Shown in pieces: positions 18,856 to 26,818 of a DNA stretch of 47,798 bases. Numbering within the stretch: the first letter of the stretch is position 1; every line of letters starts with the position of its first letter. Source of the DNA: Crocinitomix sp. (lineage in GTDB: Bacteria; Bacteroidota; Bacteroidia; Flavobacteriales_D; Crocinitomicaceae); assembly GCA_030836155.1 (NCBI GenBank), contig JAURQI010000075.1:1-47798 (forward strand), written 5' to 3'. Both the position numbers and the translations under genes were made by a program. The notes under the pieces were generated by a model, which made no database searches, had not been told where the DNA came from, and worked only from the letters and a program-made list of their open reading frames with translations.

Positions 18856-21800
18856 TTACCATTCGATGGTATCACAATGATAATGTGGATGTTTTCGTTC
18901 AACAGGTTGGCGCGTGGCCACTCCCTTTTTCTGTTCTTCCATCATTTTTTGAATGATGCGATTACGTTCTTTTTGATCACGTTCGTACAGTCTGACGCTT
19001 CGGTTAATGTCATAGAGCAATAATCCGTCAACAAAGGTTTTCTCTGCTTTTGCTTGGATAGAAAGTGGATGATCTGACCAGATAACAATATCGGCATCTT
19101 TGCCTTCTTTCACACTTCCCATACGATCGTCTAAATGCAATAATTTCGCCGGATTGAGCGTCACCATCTTTAAAGCATCCTCCTCGGAAATCCCACCGTA
19201 CTTAACAGCTTTAGCCGCTTCTTGGTTTAATCGTCTTCCCATTTCAGCATCATCAGAATTAATAGCGGTTACTACGCCCATTTTATGCAGGATTGCAGCA
19301 TTGTAGGGTATCGCATCGTTCACCTCGAATTTATACGCCCACCAATCAGCAAACGTTGAAGCACCAGCTCCGTGTTCTTTCATTTTTTCAGCCACTTTAT
19401 ATCCTTCCAAGATATGGGTGAACGTATTTAATGTGAAGCCCATTGAATCCGCCACATGCATGAGCATATTAATCTCACTTTGAATATAAGAGTGACAGGT
19501 GATAAAACGTTCTTTATTCAAGATTTCAGCCAATACCTCTAGCTCAAGATCACGACGTGGTGCTGTGGTAGCCAATTTCTTTTTATCGGAAAGGGAATTG
19601 TATGCATTCCATTTTTCGTCATAAACACGGGCGCGTAAAAAAGCATCATAAAAAACCTGTTCTACACCCATCCTTGTTTGTGGATAGCGAATTGTATTTT
19701 GATCTCCCCAATTGGATTGTTTGACATTTTCTCCTAAGGCAAATTTGATAAAACCAGGCGCGTTGTCAATCAACATTTCTTCAGGTGTAAATCCCCATTT
19801 TAACTTAATCAAAGCCGAGCGACCACCAATTGGATTGGCAGAACCGTGCAATAATTGAGAAGCCGTTACCCCACCGGCCAACTGACGGTAAATATTGATG
19901 TCATTCGAGCGAACAACATCGCCTATGGAAACTTCTGCCGTAATGCTTTGTCCAGCTTCATTTACGCCTTTGCTAATCGCTATATGAGAGTGTTCATCGA
20001 TGATGCCAGCTGTGACGTGTTTTCCAGTAGCATCTATTGTAATGGCATTATTAGGGATACGTGTAAAATTACTATTGACAGATTTTATCTTGCCATCTTG
20101 AATCAATAAGTTGGCATTTTTAAGAACGCCAGCTTCTTCATTGGTCCAAATTGTGGCATTTTTGATAAAGTAGGTTTGGCTTTCAGGTAAGGTGTCAAAA
20201 CCATAAGCCATATTGGGGTAACGCAAGGATGCTAATGCGCTGGTGTCTATCTTTAATTTAAACTTCTCCTTCTTCTCTTTAAATTTTTCATTGCGAATGG
20301 CACTCCAATCTGCCCATTCACTATTCGGTAGTCGTACACGACCGTGAAATGCACCAAGTGTTGGATTATAAGTACCACTTAATTGTAGGACACCATTATA
20401 ATTCCCTTCTTTTTCAAGAAAGGACATACTCAATTGCAATTCATTAAATTTTAAATGTGTTTTGATATTTACGGTGTCGCTTGTTTTCTGTCCCGTAATA
20501 GAATCTGTTTTCCAAACGTATGTTTCAAGCTGACCAGTTGGTTTTTCAACAGAACCTTTAATGTCCCATTTATAAACCACTTTATTAATGTTTAGATTAT
20601 AAGTTCCACGGATATCAACGCGACCAATATCTTTGATTCGTTTTCGATCGCCACGAATCCAATTTTCATACACTTCACCATCTTCAAAAAGATCACCTTT
20701 TACCACTAAGAAATTCGCGATTTTTCCGGCTTCTAATGTTCCGATTTGCTCCGATGCGCCCAAAAATGCTGACGGATTGGAAGTTAGAGCACGCAAGGCT
20801 TCATTTTTAGGTAAGCCGTGTTTGATCGTTTTTCGAATTTGATTAAGAAATGATGATTTATCCTTTAGGCCGTCCGTTGTAAAACTGAATGGAACATTGT
20901 TTTTGTTCAGGATATATGCGTTGTAAGGACGTAACTCCCAATCTTTTAACGTTGCTATAGAGACAAATCGCGATAAATAAGGATCTGTCATATCAAAAGG
21001 CTTTGGAAAGTGAACAGGTATGATCAATGCGGCTCCTGTTTTTTTGATTTCCTCCACACGTTCAAATGCATCACCTCCACCTTTAATCACTAATTGCTTA
21101 ACATGATCTAAAAGACCGGCGTCCGATGCTGTACGGTAGATCCGTATGATTTCTAATTTATCTTTCGCTTCAAAAACCTGCGGAAGCTCTAAATTCTCCC
21201 ATGCTTTTTCAATAGAGACATTATCCAGTTGCGTTGGGTTCTTTTCTTTTTGACTTTGATACCAAAATGCGTCGTAATAAAATTGTTTGATCAAGGCTAT
21301 CGCTCCCATCTGTGAGCTCGGATAAGTTTGGCGTGATGCACCTTTCGAAAAAGAATAGTGATTTGCGGCCTGAGACCGGATGACTTGCGCTTCTTTTTTA
21401 TCACCAATGGTTAGAAAAACAGATGTACCGCGCAGAATGCCGTCGGCAGAATGAGTAGCAACCGCTCCAAAACCTTGTTCGATAAATTTTTCACGCGATT
21501 TAAAAAGCTCTTTTTTATAACGGGTTACTGCATCTACTTCTGGATGAATCGCTTGATTCCAATAATAAGGTCCTTCTTTGAGTGAATTTAATTGTGGGCT
21601 TTTGTCGACTGGTTTATAGGTTAAGGCTTCAACACCATCAGTAGCATACATGTCGATAAAGGATGGATATAAGGTATAGCCTTTCATGTCGATTTTTACA
21701 GCATCTCTCGGCGGAATGATGGCCAGACCAACTTGTTGGATGATTCCTTCTTTAATAACCATTGTTCCACGCTCGATTACTTCGTCTGCACTCACAACAA

Positions 21801-21927
21801 TATGGGCATTCATCAACGCGATAGTCTGATTCTCGGTATGCACACCATTTTCTGGCTCTGGGATTTGTGCATATGCTTGGCCCCAGCACAAAGCGATAAT
21901 CGTAATAAGCAATTGCAATTTTGACAT
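18856..21927 (-). CDS. Exported double-module amidohydrolase, 1023 aa
   Basis: The protein has a signal peptide (cleavage near QAYA/QI) and two amidohydrolase modules. Module 1 (about 35-435) has the entry PSFID but YATDG in place of HxH, and the usual C-terminal pattern LTSNPSAFLGASEQIGTLEAGKIANFLVV. A beta-rich linker (about 440-580) follows. Module 2 (about 585-1000) has a complete metal set: HSH at 646-648, His at about 812 (CHS), His at about 838 (THILEG) and the terminal Asp pair at about 892-893 (NSDD). Lys 728 (GFIKFALG) could be a carboxylated metal bridge. It resembles imidazolonepropionase/prolidase-like exported amidohydrolases; the substrate is unknown. The gene is first of a two-gene minus-strand operon. 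Confidence 0.88.
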   Translation of the reverse strand: MSKLQLLITIIALCWGQAYAQIPEPENGVHTENQTIALMNAHIVVSADEVIERGTMVIKEGIIQQVGLAIIPPRDAVKIDMKGYTLYPSFIDMYATDGVEALTYKPVDKSPQLNSLKEGPYYWNQAIHPEVDAVTRYKKELFKSREKFIEQGFGAVATHSADGILRGTSVFLTIGDKKEAQVIRSQAANHYSFSKGASRQTYPSSQMGAIALIKQFYYDAFWYQSQKEKNPTQLDNVSIEKAWENLELPQVFEAKDKLEIIRIYRTASDAGLLDHVKQLVIKGGGDAFERVEEIKKTGAALIIPVHFPKPFDMTDPYLSRFVSIATLKDWELRPYNAYILNKNNVPFSFTTDGLKDKSSFLNQIRKTIKHGLPKNEALRALTSNPSAFLGASEQIGTLEAGKIANFLVVKGDLFEDGEVYENWIRGDRKRIKDIGRVDIRGTYNLNINKVVYKWDIKGSVEKPTGQLETYVWKTDSITGQKTSDTVNIKTHLKFNELQLSMSFLEKEGNYNGVLQLSGTYNPTLGAFHGRVRLPNSEWADWSAIRNEKFKEKKEKFKLKIDTSALASLRYPNMAYGFDTLPESQTYFIKNATIWTNEEAGVLKNANLLIQDGKIKSVNSNFTRIPNNAITIDATGKHVTAGIIDEHSHIAISKGVNEAGQSITAEVSIGDVVRSNDINIYRQLAGGVTASQLLHGSANPIGGRSALIKLKWGFTPEEMLIDNAPGFIKFALGENVKQSNWGDQNTIRYPQTRMGVEQVFYDAFLRARVYDEKWNAYNSLSDKKKLATTAPRRDLELEVLAEILNKERFITCHSYIQSEINMLMHVADSMGFTLNTFTHILEGYKVAEKMKEHGAGASTFADWWAYKFEVNDAIPYNAAILHKMGVVTAINSDDAEMGRRLNQEAAKAVKYGGISEEDALKMVTLNPAKLLHLDDRMGSVKEGKDADIVIWSDHPLSIQAKAEKTFVDGLLLYDINRSVRLYERDQKERNRIIQKMMEEQKKGVATRQPVERKHPHYHCDTIEW

Positions 21928-21991
21928 AGAAAACCTTTTACTTTCCTTTCGTTAAAGTTATGAAAACAGTGAACGACTGCGATTAAAACCT

Positions 21992-21999
21992 TAAATTTG
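21992..21999 (+). promoter_or_regulatory. Possible -7 element for the membrane protein-hflX pair
   Basis: TAAATTTG matches TAnnTTTG and ends 17 nt before the ATG at 22017, predicting a very short leader. No -33 TTTG is present at ideal spacing. Confidence 0.4.
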
Positions 22000-22016
22000 T
22001 GTAAAAATACGGAATT

Positions 22017-22460
22017 ATGGAGAACATTTTAATACCCGCACACTCTGGATGGCGTTGGATCGTACTGATATTATTGATAGCAGCTGTTGTGAAGATGAAT
22101 ATAGGCTGGAAAGGCAAGAAAAACTTTACCGCTGGAGACAAGAAGTTAGCGATGTTTGCCATGATTGCTTATCATATTCAATTCTTAGTGGGTTGGATCT
22201 TATATATTGTTAGTTCAAAGGTTAAATTCTTTGGTGGTATGATGGCGGATAAGATGTATCGCTTTTTCACCGTTGAACATTCATTAATGATGACAGCGGC
22301 AATGGTTTTAATAACGATAGGTTATTCAAAATCAAAAAAAGCACATAACGATACAACCAAGTTTAAAAGACTTGCCGTTTATTACACAATCGCATTGGTA
22401 CTAGTACTAGCATCGATTCCATGGCCTTTTCGTGAAGCCCTTGGTGGAAAATGGTTTTAA
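22017..22460 (+). CDS. Small four-helix membrane protein with conserved histidines
   Basis: A 147-residue inner-membrane protein with about four transmembrane helices (about residues 13-28, 42-64, 85-102 and 120-136). Histidines occur in or next to the helices: AHSGWRW near the start, YHIQFLVGW in helix 2 and VEHSLMM before helix 3. Arrangements of this type are often labelled cytochrome b-like in Bacteroidota, but haem binding is not established by the sequence. It lies 27 nt upstream of hflX and is probably co-transcribed with it. No closer functional assignment is justified. Confidence 0.75.
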   Translation: MENILIPAHSGWRWIVLILLIAAVVKMNIGWKGKKNFTAGDKKLAMFAMIAYHIQFLVGWILYIVSSKVKFFGGMMADKMYRFFTVEHSLMMTAAMVLITIGYSKSKKAHNDTTKFKRLAVYYTIALVLVLASIPWPFREALGGKWF

Positions 22461-22487
22461 TTAGATAGATAAAGTAGAGAGGGATAT

Positions 22488-23687
22488 ATGTCGACAGGAT
22501 TTTCACAAATAGAATCGAAAGCAGAAAATGCCGTTTTGATTGGTGTCATTAGTGACGATCAAACCGAAGAACAAGCAAAGGAATATATCGAGGAGCTTGA
22601 ATTCCTTGCTATGACTTCTGGTGCGGATACAAAACGAAAGTTTTTGCAACGAATCAGTCGACCCAATCCCAAAACCTATATCGGTTCTGGAAAGGTTAAA
22701 GAGATTAAGGATTATATTGATCGTAATGATGTTGATATTGCCATTTTTGATGATGAATTGTCTCCTTCTCAATTACGAAACCTCGAAAGAGAGTTCGAAA
22801 TTAAGGTACTCGATCGAAATAACCTAATCTTAGACATCTTCGCAAGTCGCGCACGAACATCACATGCAAAAACACAGGTAGAGTTAGCACAATACGAATA
22901 TTTATTGCCGCGCCTTACGCGAATGTGGACGCACCTTGATCGTATCAAAGGGGGGATTGGTATGCGTGGGCCGGGTGAAACGCAGATTGAAACTGACCGT
23001 CGAATTATCACTGAAAAAATATCCCTGTTAAAGAAAAAACTGGAGAAAATCGACAAACAAATGGCTGTGCAAAGAAGTAACCGTGGCCAATTGGTTCGTG
23101 TTGCCTTGGTGGGTTATACAAATGTCGGTAAATCTACCATCATGAATCTGTTGAGTAAGTCAGAGGTTTTTGCAGAGAATAAATTATTCGCAACACTTGA
23201 TACCACTGTCAGAAAAGTGGTTATCGACAACCTACCCTTCTTAATGTCCGATACGGTTGGATTTATTCGAAAATTACCGCATCAATTGATTGAGTCTTTC
23301 AAGTCTACTTTGGACGAGGTGAGAGAAGCGGATATTCTGGTGCATGTTGTTGATATTTCACATCCGAACTTTGAGGAGCAATATCATGTCGTGAATGAGA
23401 CCATCGCCGAGATTGAAGGAGGACAAACTGAAAAACCATCAATCGTTATTTTTAATAAAGTGGATGCCTACAATCCGAAACCAGATGAAATTGGTTTTCA
23501 CCCAGAGGGTAAAAAGTTTGCTTTAGCCGAATTGAAGAAAACGTGGATGGCGAAGTTAAATGCTGATGACTGCATTTTTATCTCAGCAGTCGAAAAGACC
23601 AATATCGAAGAGTTGAAAGCGGTGTTGTATAAAGAAGCAAAGGCGATCTTCCAAATTCGATATCCTTATCATAATTTCTTGTACTAG
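22488..23687 (+). CDS. hflX: Ribosome-splitting GTPase HflX
   Basis: HflX binds the 50S subunit and rescues or dissociates stalled ribosomes under stress. The HflX-specific N-terminal half is present (residues about 1-195), with NPKTYIGSGKVKEI and the glycine-rich GGIGMRGPGETQIETDRR region. The G domain shows G1 GYTNVGKST (about 209-217), G3 DTVGF and G4 FNKVD. The length of 399 aa is typical. It converges on the minus-strand membrane protein gene with only 7 nt between the stops. Confidence 0.94.
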   Translation: MSTGFSQIESKAENAVLIGVISDDQTEEQAKEYIEELEFLAMTSGADTKRKFLQRISRPNPKTYIGSGKVKEIKDYIDRNDVDIAIFDDELSPSQLRNLEREFEIKVLDRNNLILDIFASRARTSHAKTQVELAQYEYLLPRLTRMWTHLDRIKGGIGMRGPGETQIETDRRIITEKISLLKKKLEKIDKQMAVQRSNRGQLVRVALVGYTNVGKSTIMNLLSKSEVFAENKLFATLDTTVRKVVIDNLPFLMSDTVGFIRKLPHQLIESFKSTLDEVREADILVHVVDISHPNFEEQYHVVNETIAEIEGGQTEKPSIVIFNKVDAYNPKPDEIGFHPEGKKFALAELKKTWMAKLNADDCIFISAVEKTNIEELKAVLYKEAKAIFQIRYPYHNFLY

Positions 23688-23694
23688 TTTGGTT

Positions 23695-24504
23695 TCAATA
23701 TCCACGATCTAAAACTTCTTCAAAGTCATTTTGGTTGGGTTGTTTGAAGGATAATAGATACCCAACTAGCATAATGATCGAAGAAATCGCAAGTCCGATA
23801 CCCGCAAATGGCCAATGCAAGTCTCTAAATAGGACAGCAAACAAGAACAAAGTAATTCCAGTTTTAAAGAGAATTGTCGCCAAAATATTATTCAACATAG
23901 GGTGATGGGTAGGGTAGCGATGCATGGACAAGGTCTGCAATAAAATCAAGAAAAAGGCGACTAAGTTCCAAATCCGATAAGGAATTATCTCAGGAATAAA
24001 AGCGAACATCTGCATGAGCAGAATCATGTTTAACAAAAACAAAAAACCAAAACTTAACCAATAATAAAGAGTGATGTTGTTTCGTTGAAACGAAAGTTCG
24101 TATTTAAATTCTTTCGCATTACCCGTTGAGATTTGAATAATTGCGAATACTGTATTGATTAGAAAAATCAGTAAAAAGAGTAGAAGAAATAGAAATTTAA
24201 TCTGATTTTCAAAAATGGCAGCAATATCAGAGAGTATCAAAAAAGTAACCCAAACAATGAAGAGGATTTGATTGATTCTACTCAAACGGAGCGGATGCTT
24301 TAATTGCCATTTTAATCGGTAAAATAAAACTAAAATCTGAAGCGTACAAATCAGCAATAAAATGATTGGTATGATATCATCTGTCCCACTAGCAGCGGGC
24401 ATCAGTGGTACGATAAAAAAAAGAATTATAGGAATATGCGATATGGCTAAAAGAGTGCTAAGGCGTTTTTTCGTCTGTTTCTCCATGTTCATTTTTTTCC
24501 TCAT
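23695..24504 (-). CDS. Eight-helix membrane protein of unknown function
   Basis: An approximately 269-residue, very hydrophobic protein with about eight predicted transmembrane helices, a basic cytoplasmic N-terminus (RKKMNMEKQTKKR) and an acidic, polar C-terminal tail. Possible ATG starts are at 24504, 24492 and 24486; all overlap the 3' end of the LETM1-related gene (by 47, 35 or 29 nt), so translation is probably coupled. I do not recognise a family. The overlap suggests a membrane partner for the TerB/LETM1-like protein. Confidence 0.65.
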   Translation of the reverse strand: MRKKMNMEKQTKKRLSTLLAISHIPIILFFIVPLMPAASGTDDIIPIILLLICTLQILVLFYRLKWQLKHPLRLSRINQILFIVWVTFLILSDIAAIFENQIKFLFLLLFLLIFLINTVFAIIQISTGNAKEFKYELSFQRNNITLYYWLSFGFLFLLNMILLMQMFAFIPEIIPYRIWNLVAFFLILLQTLSMHRYPTHHPMLNNILATILFKTGITLFLFAVLFRDLHWPFAGIGLAISSIIMLVGYLLSFKQPNQNDFEEVLDRGY

Positions 24505-25753
24505 CAATGTGATTACTTCTGAATGCCGTTGGGACTAGGTCTGGAATAATTTTCAGAATGATAGGCAGCAACAGGCTTCCACCGGGTAGCATAAACAAGG
24601 TTAAAGAAGGTATCGTTCGCGCTAAATCTTTTAATTGCAAACGTGCCTTTTCTTTTTCTTCCTTCGATAATTCTTCTGTGGTTGATTTGGCGATTAAAGC
24701 CATTAAGTCTTTACTTTCTTTTAACTCAGCAGCTAGTTTATCCTTATTCCGACCCAGGATGTTTTTCCAACGTTCGGAGGCACCGTCCATTAATCGTTCC
24801 GCATCATTTTTTCCTCTTAGAAAAGGAACCGTTTCGTAATTATTCATGACAAAAGCTTGAATGGCTATGAATGATTTGTCATGTTCATCACTCGCAATAC
24901 CTAATTTTTCAGTCAATAATTCAAGAAAATCCTTTTCGGATTGCACCACAATTCGATCGCTCCAAACAGTTAATACAGCCACTTCCATTAAATAACGATT
25001 GATCACCCAAGAACGCTCATAATTTAAAGTGAGATCGTCAATGCCCTTGTCACCATCCCAATAGGCTTTCACATCATCGCGATCATCCTTGTCTAATTTA
25101 GCCGAAGCCATAAATACTTCAAATATGGCCTCTTCTTCTTCTGTTAACTCTCCGTCTGCATGAGCTGCAATCGCAATGATCTTCATGACATCAGCAGCCA
25201 GCTGTTGATGTTTATATTTTAATTTTTCTGCAGGAACGCCATCGTGGTATTCGTGATAAAGGATTAGATCATGAAAGACCAAACTATTGTATAAATAAGT
25301 CGTCCACAGTTTGTTTGAAAAGCTCGTTTTAATATCGACGCGTTGCGCAATGATAGACTCTAACTTTTCATAAGGTGTTTGATCCTTAAAATGAAACCAT
25401 CCCTTTTTAGCATGTTCGATTTCTGTTTGCTCGTAAAAATCGACAAAAGCCTCTAAAGAATTTTCCAAAGCATCAATATCGAATTTTCCTTGTTTGAGAT
25501 GGTCGGTCAGAATGAGTCCTTCCAATAAAAGAATTTTAAATGCCTCTTCTCTAGATAACTCATCCATTAAATCATTCTCCAAGAACAATAGGCTAGTAGG
25601 GTAACCATACATGACACCAGTGGGTTGCAGATAACCATAAAACAACTCTTCTGTAGAAAGAATCGCGCCCGGATATTGATCCAAACTCTCGTGATAATTA
25701 TCGAGAATTGAGAAATATTTTTTTATCCAACCTGATTTACTGGGATTCATCAT
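24458..25753 (-). CDS. LETM1-related TerB-domain protein
   Basis: This 431-residue protein resembles the Bacteroidota group annotated as LETM1-related biofilm-associated proteins. The central part (about 185-300) reads as a TerB-like helical domain with the acidic loop AAHADGELTEEEEAIF. The C-terminal part (about 355-410) has the LETM1-like segment with a hydrophobic hairpin (TLFMLPGGSLLLPIILKIIPDLVP), which probably inserts into or lies on the membrane. The tail is very charged. The biofilm term is inherited from family naming and says little about mechanism. A small eight-helix membrane protein overlaps its 3' end. Two ATG codons occur in tandem at the start (25753 and 25750). Confidence 0.72.
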   Translation of the reverse strand: MMNPSKSGWIKKYFSILDNYHESLDQYPGAILSTEELFYGYLQPTGVMYGYPTSLLFLENDLMDELSREEAFKILLLEGLILTDHLKQGKFDIDALENSLEAFVDFYEQTEIEHAKKGWFHFKDQTPYEKLESIIAQRVDIKTSFSNKLWTTYLYNSLVFHDLILYHEYHDGVPAEKLKYKHQQLAADVMKIIAIAAHADGELTEEEEAIFEVFMASAKLDKDDRDDVKAYWDGDKGIDDLTLNYERSWVINRYLMEVAVLTVWSDRIVVQSEKDFLELLTEKLGIASDEHDKSFIAIQAFVMNNYETVPFLRGKNDAERLMDGASERWKNILGRNKDKLAAELKESKDLMALIAKSTTEELSKEEKEKARLQLKDLARTIPSLTLFMLPGGSLLLPIILKIIPDLVPTAFRSNHIDEEKNEHGETDEKTP

Positions 25754-25931
25754 GGTGTCCTAAAAATGGTCGTATCAAATTTATAAAAATTCAATACGAA
25801 TTGACATCAATTTACGCAATTGCTTTTGACATAAATTTAAATTAAGGAATAATTTGGGGATAACAGATCGAAACTTCATAAGTCTTGCTCAAGAAATTCA
25901 GGATTCACCGATCTTTTCAAAAGATTTGGTA

Positions 25932-25939
25932 TAATTTTG
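25932..25939 (+). promoter_or_regulatory. Possible -7 element for the propeller-subtilase operon
   Basis: TAATTTTG matches TAnnTTTG and ends 14 nt before the ATG at 25954. It lies inside a 16-nt segment (25931-25946) that is nearly repeated at 25849-25864. Confidence 0.4.
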
Positions 25940-25953
25940 GGGTAACTAAGGTT

Positions 25954-26817
25954 ATGATACAACGATTCATCTTAACAATATTCGTTTTTATGACAGCAAC
26001 ACTCACAAATGGTCAGGTGAAATTAAAAAAAGTTGCTGCATTGCCCGATGCTGTCTATGAGACATCCGGGCTAATCTGTTATCAAGATAAATACCTCATA
26101 ACACATAACGACGGTGGCCATAAGAGTGAAATATTTGTGCTAAACCTCAAAGGTGAATTGGTCAAAAAAATCAATATTGATGATACCAAAAATAAAGATT
26201 GGGAAGATCTAGCGCAGGATACCGAGGGCAGACTATTTATTGGCGACTTTGGAAACAATAATAACGATCGGGAGAAATGTAGAATTTATATTTTACCCCC
26301 TGGCTATATTGATGAAGATAAAGTGAAACCCGAAAAAATAACTTTTACGTACGAGGATCAAAAGGACTATCCGCCCAAAAAGAAGGACCTCAATTATGAC
26401 TGCGAAGCTTTTTTCTGGATGAATGGAAAACTATACTTACTGACCAAGTGCCGATCAAAACCATTTACAGGAGAATGTCGGATTTATGAATTACCGGACA
26501 AACCTGGTAAGTACGAAGCTAAACATAAAGGCAGTGTTTTTTTATGTACCTCTGGATGGCGTTTGTGTTCAGTTACAGGAGCAGATTATAATCCTAAAAC
26601 AAATAAAATAGCCATTATCACTTATTCACGTTTATACCTCCTTTCAGATTTTAAAGGAGACGATTTCTGGAATGGTTCCGTTCAATTATATTCACTGCCT
26701 TTTATAAAACAAAGGGAGGCAGTTTGTTTTACTGCAAAAGGCCGTATTTTTCTTACTGATGAAGAGAAAAAAGGAATCGGTGGCGGAAATTTATACGAAG
26801 TTAAATTGAAAAATTAA
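25954..26817 (+). CDS. Exported beta-propeller-like protein
   Basis: I start this at the ATG at 25954, which puts a signal peptide (MIQRFILTIF, cleavage near TNGQ) at the N-terminus; the upstream TTG at 25885 would bury it. The mature approximately 265 residues contain blade-like repeats: THNDGGHKSEIFVLN, LFIGDFGNNNNDR, YLLTKCRSK, IAIITYSRLYLL and GRIFLTDEE. The N-terminal DTKNKDWEDLAQD motif and the acidic NNNDR stretch are typical of a family of periplasmic or secreted propellers (SdiA-regulated/esterase-like). No catalytic residues can be named with confidence. Only 1 nt separates it from the subtilase, so they form an operon. Confidence 0.65.
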   Translation: MIQRFILTIFVFMTATLTNGQVKLKKVAALPDAVYETSGLICYQDKYLITHNDGGHKSEIFVLNLKGELVKKINIDDTKNKDWEDLAQDTEGRLFIGDFGNNNNDREKCRIYILPPGYIDEDKVKPEKITFTYEDQKDYPPKKKDLNYDCEAFFWMNGKLYLLTKCRSKPFTGECRIYELPDKPGKYEAKHKGSVFLCTSGWRLCSVTGADYNPKTNKIAIITYSRLYLLSDFKGDDFWNGSVQLYSLPFIKQREAVCFTAKGRIFLTDEEKKGIGGGNLYEVKLKN

Positions 26818-26818
26818 A

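Noticed and set aside
25885-25953. Longer N-terminus for the propeller-like protein
   Set aside because: The TTG start would place the signal peptide after 23 charged residues, and a -7-like element lies inside that stretch.
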